The position numbers and the translations under genes are program-made. Of a stretch of 64,000 nucleotides of DNA, positions 7,243 to 16,521 are shown one piece after another. Every line of letters begins with the position of its first letter. Within the stretch, counting starts at the first letter, position 1. The DNA comes from Pleodorina starrii. Its lineage: Eukaryota > Chlorophyta > Chlorophyceae > Chlamydomonadales > Volvocaceae. Location: contig BRXU01000068.1 of NCBI GenBank assembly GCA_030267565.1, positions 114,210 through 178,209 of the forward strand, given 5' to 3'. The notes under the pieces were generated by a model. It was given only the letters and a program-made list of their open reading frames with translations. It was not told the origin of the DNA and did no database searches.

Positions 7243-8661
7243 ATGAGAAAGTTCGTGTTTTTCTCCCTGGCCGCCGTTCTGATGCTGTCGGCTTGTGCCG
7301 ATGTCGCGACAATGAAGAAGGCCAGCGACCAGCGAGCCGGATTTGCTCCGGTCTCCGATCTCTCTCGCCGCGCCGCAGGTGCCGATGCGGTGTGGTTGCA
7401 AAGCCCTGCTGAACGGGAAGCGAATGCTCAGCGGGTTCGTGCCATGGCTCACCGCAAGACGCTGAGTGCCGATCAGGCGGTCCAGATCGCGCTGTTGAAC
7501 AACCCTGGACTTCAGGCGCGATATGCCGAACTGGGGCTGTCAGCGGCCGACCTTTGGGAAACCGCTCGTGGTCCGGTTCCTTCGGTAGGACTTTCGGTGT
7601 CCGGGTTGGCGGGCGGCGATGTTACCCGCTCGATCGAGGCAACGCTCATTTCGTCGATCCTTGACATTGCCACCCAGAAGCCCCGGACAAGGGCGGCCGA
7701 ACTTCGCTTCCGGCAGGCTCAATTGGCGGCAGCGGGCGAAACCCTGGCCTTGGCGCATGAAACGCGGCGCAGCTGGATCGAAGCAGTGGGTGCCTTCGAA
7801 GCGGCAGCCCTGATCGGCCAATCCCAAAGTACCGCCAATGCGGCGTCGGAACTGGCGTCCGAACTGGGAGCCACCGGTGCTTTGAGCCGGGCCGATCAGG
7901 CACGCGAACATGCTTTCACCGCCGAACTGGCCGCCGAGCAGGCGGCAGCCAAGCTGGAAGCGCAGCTCGCCAAGGAGAAGCTGGTCCGCTTGATGGGCCT
8001 CTGGGGCAGCGGAACCGATTTCTTTGTTCCCGATCGGCTGCCGGCGCTGCCCGGAGGCGCGCCGGGCCGTGCTGATATCGAACGGCAGGCGCTTGCCAAT
8101 CGCGTCGATCTGGCCGCCGGACGCCTGGAATTGCAGGCCATTGCCAACCAGTACCGCTTGAACGGGCAGACCCGGATGATCGGGGATGCGGAATTTGCAG
8201 CCGGCGTGGAAATCGAGCGTGAGGAGGGAGAGTCCGAGCGCTCCCCTGTCATGGACATCGAATTCCAGATCCCGGTCTATGACACCGGCGGGCTGCTCTC
8301 GCGCCGTGGCAGCCTGGAATACATGCGATCCGCCAACAGCCTCGCGCAGGCTGCCGTCGATGCCCGATCAGAGGCCCGCGCGGCCCATACCTCGGTCACC
8401 GGCAGTTATCAGATTGCCCGCCACTGGCGCGATCAGGTGCTGCCCCTGCGGCGCGAGATCAATGAACAGGCGCTGCTCAGCTACAACGGCATGCTCACCT
8501 CGACCTTCGAGCTGTTGAACGATGCCCGCGAACAGCTGGAATCTGAGCTGAGCGCTGCCGAGGCAAAGCGCAATTACTGGCTCGCCGAAGCCGATGCCAC
8601 CGCAGCGATCTGGGGCGGGGCAGCGGGTGAAAGCGCAAGCGAGAAAGGGGAAGAGGAATGA
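7243..8661 (+). CDS. TolC-family outer-membrane lipoprotein of the copper operon
   Basis: 472 residues. The N-terminus is a lipoprotein signal with lipobox LSAC (Cys about residue 19). The rest is rich in Ala/Glu/Gln helices, typical of outer membrane efflux proteins, with the characteristic start of an OEP repeat (LSADQAVQIALLNNPGLQARYAELGLS). It is probably a trimeric outer-membrane channel or a copper-island accessory protein. The stop codon overlaps the next gene's start (ATGA), so it opens the operon with the multicopper oxidase. No RND or membrane-fusion gene sits beside it, so its transport partner is not visible here. Confidence 0.85.
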   Translation: MRKFVFFSLAAVLMLSACADVATMKKASDQRAGFAPVSDLSRRAAGADAVWLQSPAEREANAQRVRAMAHRKTLSADQAVQIALLNNPGLQARYAELGLSAADLWETARGPVPSVGLSVSGLAGGDVTRSIEATLISSILDIATQKPRTRAAELRFRQAQLAAAGETLALAHETRRSWIEAVGAFEAAALIGQSQSTANAASELASELGATGALSRADQAREHAFTAELAAEQAAAKLEAQLAKEKLVRLMGLWGSGTDFFVPDRLPALPGGAPGRADIERQALANRVDLAAGRLELQAIANQYRLNGQTRMIGDAEFAAGVEIEREEGESERSPVMDIEFQIPVYDTGGLLSRRGSLEYMRSANSLAQAAVDARSEARAAHTSVTGSYQIARHWRDQVLPLRREINEQALLSYNGMLTSTFELLNDAREQLESELSAAEAKRNYWLAEADATAAIWGGAAGESASEKGEEE

Positions 8662-10025
8662 TGAACCGCAGAGCCATGCTGGGCGCCGGGATCGGGGCCG
8701 GGGCCGCGGCGTTGGCCGTGAAGGCCGGGCAAGCCGAAACCCGCTTTCGCGATCTGCCGGAAGCAGCCAGCACCGACAGCCCCTATACCCAGGTGCCGCC
8801 ACGTCCCACCACCGGCATCGAGTACAACCCCATCGTCACCCTGAACGGCTGGTCGCTGCCCTACCGGATGAACGGGAACGTCAAGGAGTTTCATCTCGTC
8901 GCCGAACCCGTCGAACGGATCATGGCCGACGGGATGGTGGCTCGCCTTTGGGGCTATAACGGCCAGTCCACAGGCCCCACGATCGAAGCCATCGAGGGCG
9001 AACGGGTCCGCATCTATGTCACCAACCGCCTGCCCGAACACACCTCGGTTCATTGGCACGGGCTGATCCTGCCATCCGGCATGGACGGGGTGGGCGGCTT
9101 GAGCCATCCCGCCATCCCGTCCGGCAAGACCTATGTCTATGAGTTCGACTTGGTGAAGTCGGGCACGTTCATGTACCACCCTCATGCCGACGAGATGGTT
9201 CAGATGGCCATGGGCATGATGGGACTGTTCATCGTGCATCCGCGCGACCCGGCCTTCATGCCGGTGGACCGCGATTTCGGGATCCTGCTGGCGGCCTATG
9301 ACATCGATCCGGGCACCTATATCCCGCGCGTCGCAGAGATGACGGATTTCAACCTCTGGACGTTCAACAGCCGGATTTTCCCTGACATCGACCCGCTGGT
9401 GGTCAGCAAGGGCGACCGGGTGCGGGTGCGCGTCGGCAACCTGACCATGACCAACCACCCCATCCACATGCACGGCTACGATTTCGAAGTAACCTGCACA
9501 GACGGTGGCTGGGTTCGGCCCGAAGCCCGCTGGCCGGAAGTCACCATCGACATTCCGGTGGGATCCATGCGGGCCTATGAGTTCAACGCCGACCACGTAG
9601 GCGATTGGGCGTTCCACTGCCACAAGTCGCATCACACCATGAACGCGATGGGCCATGAGTTGCCCACCTTCATCGGCGCCAACAAGGCGCGCGTGACAGA
9701 GATGATCCGCAAGCACCAGCCTGGCTACATGCCTATGGGAACCGCGGGCATGGCCGACATGGGTGAAATGTCCATGGAGATCCCTGAAAACACGATCCCG
9801 ATGATGACCGGCTGGGGACCATTCGGCCCGCTGGAAATGGGCGGCATGTTCTCTGTCGTGAAGGTGCGCGAGGGGATCGCGCCTGACGACTATACCGATC
9901 CGGGTTGGTTCGAGAACCCTCCCGGTACGCAGGCCTGGGAGTGGACGGGCGAACTGCCCGAACACGCCAGCAACAACAGCCCTGCCACGATCCTGACGCC
10001 TCGCGGCGGCAAGCGGTTGGGCTGA
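8658..10025 (+). CDS. Multicopper oxidase, Tat-exported (copper detoxification)
   Basis: 455 residues. It begins MMNRRAMLGAGIGAGAAALA, a Tat signal with a weak twin-arginine context. The four copper-ligand motifs are present in order: HWHG (T2/T3), MYHPHADE, HPIHMHGYDF and HCHKSHHTMNAMGHE (T1/T3). A Met-rich stretch near the C-terminus (MPMGTAGMADMGEMSME) fits CopA/CueO-like cuprous oxidases. In the periplasm it would oxidise Cu(I) to the less toxic Cu(II). It overlaps the TolC-like gene by four bases and is followed 35 bases later by a cupredoxin gene. Start could be ATG 8658 or 8661. Confidence 0.92.
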   Translation: MMNRRAMLGAGIGAGAAALAVKAGQAETRFRDLPEAASTDSPYTQVPPRPTTGIEYNPIVTLNGWSLPYRMNGNVKEFHLVAEPVERIMADGMVARLWGYNGQSTGPTIEAIEGERVRIYVTNRLPEHTSVHWHGLILPSGMDGVGGLSHPAIPSGKTYVYEFDLVKSGTFMYHPHADEMVQMAMGMMGLFIVHPRDPAFMPVDRDFGILLAAYDIDPGTYIPRVAEMTDFNLWTFNSRIFPDIDPLVVSKGDRVRVRVGNLTMTNHPIHMHGYDFEVTCTDGGWVRPEARWPEVTIDIPVGSMRAYEFNADHVGDWAFHCHKSHHTMNAMGHELPTFIGANKARVTEMIRKHQPGYMPMGTAGMADMGEMSMEIPENTIPMMTGWGPFGPLEMGGMFSVVKVREGIAPDDYTDPGWFENPPGTQAWEWTGELPEHASNNSPATILTPRGGKRLG

Positions 10026-10060
10026 CCCTGAACGATCGAGCAACGATAAAGGAAAGACCG

Positions 10061-10531
10061 ATGAAATCACTGATGCTGATCGGCGCGGTTGCGCTTCTCC
10101 CCTCCTTTGCCCTGGCGGCGGGAACGCATTCCGGCGGCCATGACCACCCGATGGGCGCACCGGCAACTGACGGAGACATGAAGTCCGTCGCGGTCACCAT
10201 GCGGGAAACAGAAGACGGCGCCATGGTTTTCGAACCCAAAGAGCTTTCGTTTAAAGCCGGCGAGACCGTCCGTCTGGTCATCACCAACAAGGGTGAACTG
10301 GAGCATGAGTTCGTCATGGACACGATCGAGGCCAACGCCGAGCACAAGGAACTGATGGAAAAATTTCCCGAGATGGAGCACGACGACCCGAACGCCGTGC
10401 GCCTGCAACCGGGCGAGACCGGAGAAATTCTCTGGACATTCAAAAATGCGGGCGAGTTCGAATTCGCATGCCTGATGATGGGCCATTACGAGTCCGGCAT
10501 GCACGGTCCGATCACTGTCGCCAAATCCTGA
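10061..10531 (+). CDS. Cupredoxin-like periplasmic copper protein
   Basis: 156 residues from the ATG at 10061, which follows an AAAGGAAAG Shine-Dalgarno; the frame is open further upstream but a Sec signal peptide (MKSLMLIGAVALLPSFALAA) begins here. A His/Met-rich N-terminal stretch (GTHSGGHDHPMGAP) precedes a plastocyanin/azurin-like fold with ligand motif ACLMMGHYESGMHG (Cys, His, Met) near the C-terminus. Likely a periplasmic copper chaperone or electron donor for the neighbouring multicopper oxidase. Confidence 0.88.
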   Translation: MKSLMLIGAVALLPSFALAAGTHSGGHDHPMGAPATDGDMKSVAVTMRETEDGAMVFEPKELSFKAGETVRLVITNKGELEHEFVMDTIEANAEHKELMEKFPEMEHDDPNAVRLQPGETGEILWTFKNAGEFEFACLMMGHYESGMHGPITVAKS

Positions 10532-10548
10532 ATCAAGAGGACACGACC

Positions 10549-10830
10549 ATGAAACTAATCCAATTGACCGCAGCCGCCCTGATCGTTTCCGCTGGAGCCG
10601 CTCTCGCGGATACCCACATCACGAACGGAACCGTCACCAAGATCGACACCAAATGGAACAAGGTGACGGTTGATCACGAAGAACTCAAAAACCTCGACAT
10701 GCCGGCCATGAAAATGGTGTTTCAGGTGGCAGAGCCGGAGATGCTCGAAAAGCTCAGCGAGGGCGACAGCATCCAGTTTGCTGCCGATCGCGTGAACGGC
10801 AAGCTGACGATCACTGAAATCCTGGAATGA
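10549..10830 (+). CDS. CusF-like periplasmic copper-binding protein
   Basis: 93 residues from the ATG at 10549 (GAGGA 10 bases upstream). Sec signal peptide ends near ALA-DTHI. The mature domain matches the CusF_Ec/CopK fold with the metal-site motif MPAMKMVFQV preceded by DHEELKNLD. CusF proteins bind Cu(I)/Ag(I) through Met, Met, His and a Trp; the Trp position seems not conserved here. It lies in the copper operon between the cupredoxin and a small exported protein. Confidence 0.85.
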   Translation: MKLIQLTAAALIVSAGAALADTHITNGTVTKIDTKWNKVTVDHEELKNLDMPAMKMVFQVAEPEMLEKLSEGDSIQFAADRVNGKLTITEILE

Positions 10831-11135
10831 TGTCCTTTAACAAACTGGAAAATATAATGAAAAACACCTTCGTGGCCGCTCTGACCGTGGCCAGCATCGT
10901 GGCAGGTTTCGCTCACGCCGAGGAAGCAAGTCACAGCACGAGAGGATCTCAGTCGGGTATTGGTGGGGATCATTCTTCTGTAAATGACACGGCCGAAAAA
11001 CCTGAGCCCATCTCGGGGTCTGCTAGCCCTACAAGCACAATGCCCGTTCCAGCCGGGCGTATAATGTCCCCCAAGGAGTTGAACAGGGCAGGACTGAAAC
11101 CTGATGACGTGATCATGCACGTATCCGTTTTCTGA
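10827..11135 (+). CDS. Small exported protein of the copper operon, unknown function
   Basis: Up to 102 residues. The upstream start overlaps the CusF-like stop (ATGA at 10827); an internal ATG at 10857 would place the signal peptide (MKNTFVAALTVASIVAGFAHA) at the N-terminus, which I find more natural. The mature part is Ser/Gly/Pro-rich with no motif I recognise until a C-terminal MSPKELNRAGLKPDDVIMHVSVF. Position suggests a periplasmic copper role. Base composition is more AT-rich than neighbours. Confidence 0.6.
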   Translation: MMSFNKLENIMKNTFVAALTVASIVAGFAHAEEASHSTRGSQSGIGGDHSSVNDTAEKPEPISGSASPTSTMPVPAGRIMSPKELNRAGLKPDDVIMHVSVF

Positions 11136-11183
11136 ACATCAGCTTACCCTGAATGGACACCTAACCAAATTGGGAGAAGACAC

Positions 11184-11681
11184 ATGACTTCGGTTAAAAT
11201 ACTGGCGATTTTGGCGATTACCGCGACCACCTTTTCGGGCCCTGTTTTCGCACAGGATGCTGAATTCCAGCTTCCGGAACAGTGTGCTGCATCCTCCGGC
11301 TCACAAGAAATGCCGGCCGGCGAGATGGGGGGTTCCTCGACGGGAACCGATCAGCAAGCCGGCGGCATGGGCTCCGGCATGGCAGGCATGATGGGCATGG
11401 GTGGCATGAAGATGGAGGATATGCCCCAGCATGTTCAGGACAACATGCGCAAGATGATGGTCACGATGCCGGCCATGCATCAGGGCATGATGAATGAAGA
11501 TGCCGATGTGGCTTTTGCCTGCGGGATGATCGCCCACCACCAGGGCGCCATCGACATGGCTGAGGTTCTGCTTGAACACGGGAAGGACGAGAAGATGCGC
11601 GCGCTTGCCGAAGAGATCATCAAAGCACAGGTCGGTGAGATCGAGCAGATGACGACCTGGCTCGCCGAAAACACCAAGTGA
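11184..11681 (+). CDS. DUF305 family periplasmic protein
   Basis: 165 residues with a Sec signal peptide (cleavage near VFA-QDAEF). A Met/Gly-rich segment (GGMGSGMAGMMGMGGMKM) is followed by the DUF305 four-helix domain with the His-rich motif MIAHHQGAIDMAE. DUF305 proteins are ferritin-like and are common in copper and silver resistance islands; metal binding by the HH motif and Met-rich loop is inferred. Shine-Dalgarno GGGAGAAG before the ATG. Last gene before the P-type ATPase, and followed by an inverted repeat that may terminate transcription. Confidence 0.88.
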   Translation: MTSVKILAILAITATTFSGPVFAQDAEFQLPEQCAASSGSQEMPAGEMGGSSTGTDQQAGGMGSGMAGMMGMGGMKMEDMPQHVQDNMRKMMVTMPAMHQGMMNEDADVAFACGMIAHHQGAIDMAEVLLEHGKDEKMRALAEEIIKAQVGEIEQMTTWLAENTK

Positions 11682-11691
11682 TATCACGTCG

Positions 11692-11715
11692 GCCGCGCGG
11701 TTCCGATCGCGCGGC
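11692..11715. terminator. Inverted repeat after DUF305 gene, possible terminator
   Basis: GCCGCGCG (11692-11699) and CGCGCGGC (11708-11715) pair perfectly around an 8-base loop, 10 bases after the DUF305 stop. The downstream sequence has only short T runs, so termination would be weak; it may serve another purpose. Confidence 0.4.
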
Positions 11716-11825
11716 TACACCGGCGTTTCTTGCTATTCTCCGTTTCTGCCAGGCAGGGACGACGCAGGGGCTTCGCCATGACACTTCGACCGGAACGCGC
11801 ATCCCGGACTCAAGGAAAGACCGAC

Positions 11826-14156
11826 ATGGAACACCAGCACCATAGCGCAGCGGCAATTCCGGACGGTGCCCTGACCGCCATCGACCCTGTCTGCGGCATG
11901 ACCGTCGCGGTCGGCCCCGAGACGCGCAAGGCCCAGTTCGCCGACAAGACGTTTCACTTCTGTTCGGCAAAGTGTGACGCCGCCTTCAAGGAAGATCCCT
12001 GGTTCTATGCCAGCGGTCACGCCCAAGGCCGCAAGGCCGCACAGCTTACCGGCACGACATGGACCTGTCCGATGCATCCGCAGATCATCCGCGATGCTCC
12101 CGGAAACTGTCCGATCTGCGGCATGGCACTGGAGCCGATGCTGCCGACGGGCGGCCCTAGCCCCGAACTGGCGGAATTCACCCGGCGGATGTGGATCAGC
12201 GCCGCAGCGGCCGTTCCCCTGATTGTCCTCACCATGGGCGAACTGGTCAACCTTCCGGTCCGGGATTGGATCGGACATCGCTTAGCATCCTATATCGAGT
12301 TCGCTCTGGCCACACCGATCGTCCTTTGGGCGGCCGCGCCGTTTTTCCTGCGAGGCCGGGATTCGATCAAAAACCGCTCGCCCAACATGTGGACGCTGAT
12401 CTCGCTCGGGGTGGGCGCGGCCTATCTGTATTCCATCGTCGCCACCTTCCTGCCTGGGCTTTTTCCCGAGGAATATCGGATGGGCCACGGCGTCGGCACC
12501 TATTTCGAAGCGGCAGTCGTGATCGTGGCGCTGATCTTCGTAGGCCAAGTGCTGGAACTGCGAGCGCGCGAACGAACGGGCGATGCGATCCGGGCGCTTC
12601 TGGACCTGGCCCCGAAGACCGCGCGCCGGGTGCTGGAGGATGGCACTGAATATGATGCGCCATTGGAGAATGTCGTTGAAGGCGACCGGCTGCGCGTGCG
12701 GCCTGGCGACAGCGTGCCGGTGGATGCGACAGTGGTCGATGGCCGGTCGTCCGTGGACGAAAGCATGATCACCGGCGAACCCGTTCCCGTCGAGAAAGTC
12801 CCCGGCGATCCGGTGACCGGCGGCACCATCAACAAGAACGGCAGCCTCGTGATCGAAGCGCGTCGCGTGGGTGCCGACACCGTCCTGTCGCAGATCGTCG
12901 AGATGGTTTCGAACGCCCGGCGGTCGCGTGCGCCGATCCAAGGATTGGCTGACCAGGTGTCGTCGGTCTTTGTTCCCACGGTCGTGGCGATCGCCGCCCT
13001 TGCCTTTGCCGCCTGGCTGGTCTGGGGACCGGATCCAGCCCTGGTCTTTGCGGTCGCAGCCGCCGTGTCGGTGCTCATCATCGCCTGCCCTTGCGCGCTT
13101 GGCCTGGCCACGCCGATCTCGATCACCACGGCGGCTGGACGCGGGGCACAGGCTGGCGTCCTGATCAAGGATGCCGAAGCCCTGGAGCGTATGGCGGCGG
13201 TCGATACGCTGATCGTGGACAAGACCGGCACCCTGACCGAGGGGCGACCGAAGCTGACCGATGTCATCAGCCTGGGTGACATGGGCGAAGAGGATCTGCT
13301 TGCCGTTGCGGCGGCCCTGGAACGGGGGTCCGAACATCCACTGGCTGAAGCCATTGTCGAGGGCGCGACGTTCCGTGGGGTGGAGATGCAGTCTGCCGCT
13401 GATTTCGAAGCCATCACCGGCAAGGGGGTGCAGGGTACCGTCCAAGGGCGGACCGCGGCCTTGGGGAACGCGGCCATGATGACGGTCCTCGAACTGGACT
13501 CTACCTTGGCCGAGGCACGAGCCAACGCACTGCGCAGCGAAGGCAAGACCGCCATGTTCGTTGCCGTTGACGGCCGGCTTGCCGGGATTGTCGCCGTTGC
13601 CGACCCCATCAAGGCCTCGACGGCCGAGGCGATCCGGACCCTTCACCAGCTTGGGCTGCGTGTCATCATGGCTACGGGCGACAACCAGCGAACCGCCGAG
13701 GCCGTCGCCGCCAGGTTGGGCATCGACGAGGTGCGAGCCGGTGTCCTGCCCGAAGACAAGAAGAACCTCATCGATGCCTTGCGCAAGGATGGCGCTGTGG
13801 TGGCCATGGCGGGCGACGGAGTAAACGACGCCCCGGCCCTTGCCGCCGCCGATGTCGGCATCGCCATGGGCACCGGGGCGGATGTTGCGGTCGAAAGCGC
13901 GGGCCTGACGCTGCTGGGGGGCGATCTCATGGGCGTGGTCCGCGCCCGACGCCTGGCCAAGGCCACGTTGCGCAACATCAAGCAGAACCTGTTCTTCGCC
14001 TTCGTCTACAACGCCGCCGGTGTGCCGATCGCGGCAGGACTGCTTTATCCCCTGACCGGCATGCTGCTGTCGCCGATGATCGCGGCAGCGGCAATGAGCC
14101 TGTCGTCAGTCTCCGTCATCGCGAACGCCCTCCGGCTCAGGCGGGTCGCGCTTTGA
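11826..14156 (+). CDS. copA: Copper-translocating P1B-type ATPase (CopA-like)
   Basis: 776 residues from ATG 11826, chosen for its AAGGAAAG Shine-Dalgarno; the open frame extends 96 bases upstream without one. Domains: a His-rich start, a YHS domain (IDPVCGMTV ... CSAKC), a heavy-metal-binding CPMHPQI ... CPICGM segment, six to eight membrane helices, TGEP, the metal-channel motif CPC ([13 protein letters not shown]), the phosphorylation motif DKTGT, SEHPL and [13 protein letters not shown] with YHS/HMBD N-termini indicates Cu(I)/Ag(I) export to the periplasm. Placed between the DUF305 and DUF411 genes; the CueR-like regulator downstream likely controls this island. Confidence 0.95.
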   Translation: MEHQHHSAAAIPDGALTAIDPVCGMTVAVGPETRKAQFADKTFHFCSAKCDAAFKEDPWFYASGHAQGRKAAQLTGTTWTCPMHPQIIRDAPGNCPICGMALEPMLPTGGPSPELAEFTRRMWISAAAAVPLIVLTMGELVNLPVRDWIGHRLASYIEFALATPIVLWAAAPFFLRGRDSIKNRSPNMWTLISLGVGAAYLYSIVATFLPGLFPEEYRMGHGVGTYFEAAVVIVALIFVGQVLELRARERTGDAIRALLDLAPKTARRVLEDGTEYDAPLENVVEGDRLRVRPGDSVPVDATVVDGRSSVDESMITGEPVPVEKVPGDPVTGGTINKNGSLVIEARRVGADTVLSQIVEMVSNARRSRAPIQGLADQVSSVFVPTVVAIAALAFAAWLVWGPDPALVFAVAAAVSVLIIACPCALGLATPISITTAAGRGAQAGVLIKDAEALERMAAVDTLIVDKTGTLTEGRPKLTDVISLGDMGEEDLLAVAAALERGSEHPLAEAIVEGATFRGVEMQSAADFEAITGKGVQGTVQGRTAALGNAAMMTVLELDSTLAEARANALRSEGKTAMFVAVDGRLAGIVAVADPIKASTAEAIRTLHQLGLRVIMATGDNQRTAEAVAARLGIDEVRAGVLPEDKKNLIDALRKDGAVVAMAGDGVNDAPALAAADVGIAMGTGADVAVESAGLTLLGGDLMGVVRARRLAKATLRNIKQNLFFAFVYNAAGVPIAAGLLYPLTGMLLSPMIAAAAMSLSSVSVIANALRLRRVAL

Positions 14157-14187
14157 GGCTGTAATCCCCTTGGGAAAAGGACATGAA

Positions 14188-14667
14188 ATGACCAGTAAGA
14201 ACCTTTCACGCCGAAGAATACTGGCTACGGGCGCGGGGCTATTCGCCCTGTCGGCACTGCCTGCAAGGGCACGCAGCATCGAGAACCAGATGCTTGTCAT
14301 GAAAGACCCCAACTGCGGTTGTTGCGGCGCCTGGATCGAGATTGTCGAGGCCGCCGGTTTCAAGGTGACGATCGAACTCAGCGCCGGAACCGCGCTGATG
14401 CGGTACAAGTCCCAGAATGGCATTCCCGAGGCGATGGCCTCCTGCCACACGGCGCGTATCGGGGGCTACACGCTCGAAGGCCATGTGCCGGTGGCTGACA
14501 TCCGCCGTCTTCTGGAAGAGCAGCCTGACGCCATCGGCCTTGCCGTTCCCGGTATGCCTTATGGTTCACCCGGCATGGGGCCTGAAAGCGAACGCGAGGC
14601 CTATGATGTTCTGCTCATTCGCAAGGACGGCACGAGCGAAGTCTTCACACACTACCCGGCCGCATAG
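14188..14667 (+). CDS. DUF411 metal-binding protein, Tat-exported
   Basis: 159 residues from ATG 14188, preceded by GGGAAAAGG. The N-terminus has a twin-arginine signal (SRRRILATGAGLFALSALPARA). The mature protein carries the DUF411 thioredoxin-like motif DPNCGCCGAW near residue 46 and a conserved ASCHTA further on. DUF411 proteins accompany copper resistance ATPases and are thought to bind copper in the periplasm. It follows the P-type ATPase by 31 bases and is probably co-transcribed. Confidence 0.88.
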   Translation: MTSKNLSRRRILATGAGLFALSALPARARSIENQMLVMKDPNCGCCGAWIEIVEAAGFKVTIELSAGTALMRYKSQNGIPEAMASCHTARIGGYTLEGHVPVADIRRLLEEQPDAIGLAVPGMPYGSPGMGPESEREAYDVLLIRKDGTSEVFTHYPAA

Positions 14668-14804
14668 ACCGTTTTGCGCGTGAATCGAATGTCGGAGTGG
14701 GCTGCGTTGCTGCCCTCCAATCGACGCATGCATCGATGAAGGTTTTCAGCGCCGTTTTTCGAGTTCCATGTGTCGGTGTTTGGCATGCCGGCCTCAGAGC
14801 AGGC

Positions 14805-15185
14805 CTAATCGTCGAACGCAAAGAGAATAGGGCAGGCTCCCGACTGGTCTTTCGCACAGGCCTCTGCAAGCCTTTGCAGGCTTGCCCGGGCCCGCTGCAA
14901 TTCAGCAATCTGCTCCTCAAGTTTGGCCAACCGCTTCTTGGCCATATGCTGTGCTCGATCATGGTCATGACCCGAGTCCAGCTCGATCAACTCCTTGATC
15001 TCCTCCAACGTGAAGCCAGCCTGCTGTGCCTTGCGGATGAACCGAAGCCGCCGCAGGTCCTCCTGGTCATAGCGGCGAATGCCGCCGTCGCGCACAGGGA
15101 CCGGGAGAAGCTCCTTGCGTTGATAGAAGCGGATGGTCTCGACACCGACTCCACCAGCCTCGGCAAGTTTTCCGATCGTCAGCAT
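14805..15185 (-). CDS. MerR-family metal-responsive regulator (CueR-like)
   Basis: 126 residues. N-terminal MerR HTH (LTIGKLAEAGGVGVETIRFYQRKELL), a long dimerisation helix (KRLAKLEEQIAELQRARASLQRL), and a C-terminal metal-binding loop C-x7-C followed by PILFAFDD. The C-x7-C spacing matches CueR (Cu(I)/Ag(I)), while MerR's first Cys is absent. Transcribed divergently from a 20-base-spacer promoter (15194-15225). It is convergent with the DUF411 gene, so regulation of the copper ATPase would have to come from another promoter not identified here. Confidence 0.88.
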   Translation of the reverse strand: MLTIGKLAEAGGVGVETIRFYQRKELLPVPVRDGGIRRYDQEDLRRLRFIRKAQQAGFTLEEIKELIELDSGHDHDRAQHMAKKRLAKLEEQIAELQRARASLQRLAEACAKDQSGACPILFAFDD

Positions 15186-15193
15186 TTTTACCC

Positions 15194-15225
15194 TTGATCC
15201 CGTACTATGATACGGGACTTATATA
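15194..15225 (+). promoter_or_regulatory. MerR-type promoter with 20-base spacer and dyad operator
   Basis: A -35-like TTGATC (15194-15199) and -10-like TATATA (15220-15225) are separated by 20 bases, the overlong spacing that MerR-family activators correct. The spacer holds the dyad CCCGTACTATGATACGGG (15199-15216). The regulator gene reads left from here; rightward transcription would enter the chimeric ORF at 15247, not an intact metal-resistance gene. Confidence 0.65.
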
Positions 15226-15246
15226 CGTACCGCATGGAGTGAGAGC

Positions 15247-15438
15247 ATGGTCTGGTCAAGCCCTGAGCGTCACGGCGCGATGACCGGGTTGATGAAGACG
15301 CAGATCGACTGGATCCCGCTGTCCGAGGGCGCCGTGCGCCCGACGCAGGGAAAGACGCTGGCAGTAATGCAGGTCTCGGGCGGATCGCAGAGCTTCAACG
15401 CCGTGAACCAGATGCGGCTGCTCGGGCGTTGGATGCGG
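15247..15438 (+). pseudogene. arsH: arsH internal fragment, fused in frame to phnD-like fragment
   Basis: About 64 codons match the central part of the NADPH-dependent flavoprotein Ars[21 protein letters not shown] and [20 protein letters not shown] and [12 protein letters not shown]. Both ends of ArsH (about 110 residues before, 50 after) are missing. The reading frame continues without a stop into a PhnD-like fragment. An intact ars operon fragment lies at 37.6 kb, so this may be debris from a once larger ars locus. Confidence 0.85.
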
Positions 15439-15822
15439 ATGGGGCGTGAGATCGAACTGGTTCAGCGTCGCACCTATCAGGAAATCACTGGCCTTCTGCT
15501 GGAACGTAGTGTCGATGCGGCTTGGCTTTGCGGCTATCCCTATCTCCAGCACGCCGATTTGCTGGATCTTGTCGCTGCGCCTGTGTGGCGCGGTGGCCCG
15601 CGATACCAGTCTTACCTCATTGTCGGGGCTGAAGATGGAGCGGAAGCGCTGTCCGACCTGCAAGGGGGCACGCATGCATTTTCCGACCCGGATTCGAACT
15701 CTGGCTATCTTGTGACCGCGACCGATCTGCGCCGGATGGGGGAACAGGTCGAGGGCTTCTTCAGTCGATCCATTTTCACGTTTGGCCATCGCAACGTGGT
15801 GCGCGCGGTGGCGGATGGCGAA
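15439..15822 (+). pseudogene. PhnD-like ABC transporter substrate-binding protein fragment
   Basis: From [19 protein letters not shown] to [10 protein letters not shown] the frame matches PhnD/phosphite-type periplasmic binding proteins: segments [25 protein letters not shown] and [13 protein letters not shown] are typical. The protein lacks its signal peptide and C-terminal third. It is fused to arsH sequence upstream, and its last codons run into a P-type ATPase fragment in a different frame. A non-functional mosaic product is likely. Confidence 0.8.
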
Positions 15823-16045
15823 CATCCGCCAGAACGTGGTCATCGGTCCCGGTCTGAAGGGTCTGCTCCTGATCACAACCGTGGCGGGCATGACGGGCCC
15901 TTGTATCGCGATCCTCACCGAAACAGGCGCATCTGTTCTGGTGACGCAGAACGCGCAGCGGCTTATGGCGTTCAACCGGGAAGCTAGGAGGGGATGGGGC
16001 TTGCCGGCCGCTTCACCACTTGCAAAGCTGCTGAGCAAACCGTGA
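15815..16045 (+). pseudogene. Zn/Cd P-type ATPase C-terminal fragment
   Basis: In the frame used from 15782, residues from [10 protein letters not shown] to the stop match the last two membrane helices of ZntA/CadA-type ATPases ([32 protein letters not shown]). All catalytic motifs are absent. It abuts the phnD-like fragment and completes a three-gene recombination scar. Confidence 0.8.
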
Positions 16046-16110
16046 GTTGAATCCGGGTTGCCACGCGACTACCATCACAACTTACGAACCTCTCTGGACC
16101 CGAGCTAGGA

Positions 16111-16449
16111 ATGCGCCGCTGGATCTCTTCGTTGCTGGTTGTCCTGATTGCTCTCGGCGGTCTGATCCAGCATGCGGAGATGGCTTTAGCTGCTGATATG
16201 CCCGGTCACCATATGTCGGCCGAGATGATTGCGGCTGACACGCAGCATTATGACAAAGAGCATCCTCCGTCCCAATCGGCTATGACCGATGCCTGCGCGA
16301 TCATCTGTCTTGGCACGTCTACGCCTTGGATCGTCACCGCGCATTTGGCCCCGGTCAGGAACGAACACCCCTTGCAGTGGCCGTTCACCGATGCGGCCCA
16401 TGACAGTCGCGGCGTCGGCCCCGCCGTCCGTCCTCCGAAATCCCTCTGA
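16111..16449 (+). CDS. Small exported protein, DUF2946-like, copper island
   Basis: 112 residues with a signal peptide (RRWISSLLVVLIALGGLIQHAEMALA). The mature part has scattered His/Met (MPGHHMSAEM) and a hydrophobic ACAIICLG segment with two Cys, a pattern seen in DUF2946-type small proteins near multicopper oxidases. No catalytic motif is visible. It stands 72 bases upstream of the second multicopper oxidase and probably belongs to its operon. Confidence 0.65.
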   Translation: MRRWISSLLVVLIALGGLIQHAEMALAADMPGHHMSAEMIAADTQHYDKEHPPSQSAMTDACAIICLGTSTPWIVTAHLAPVRNEHPLQWPFTDAAHDSRGVGPAVRPPKSL

Positions 16450-16521
16450 GCGTTTGCTTCGTGATGCCTCATCAGAGGCGTCTGACACAGTTTGCCCCCC
16501 GGGGCATGATGGATTTCTTAC

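Noticed and set aside
9905..10060. Earlier start for the cupredoxin gene inside the multicopper oxidase gene
   Set aside because: The ATG at 10061 has a Shine-Dalgarno and begins the signal peptide.
11730..11825. Longer N-terminus for the copper ATPase
   Set aside because: No Shine-Dalgarno at the upstream start; MEHQHH at 11826 follows AAGGAAAG and fits ATPase N-termini.
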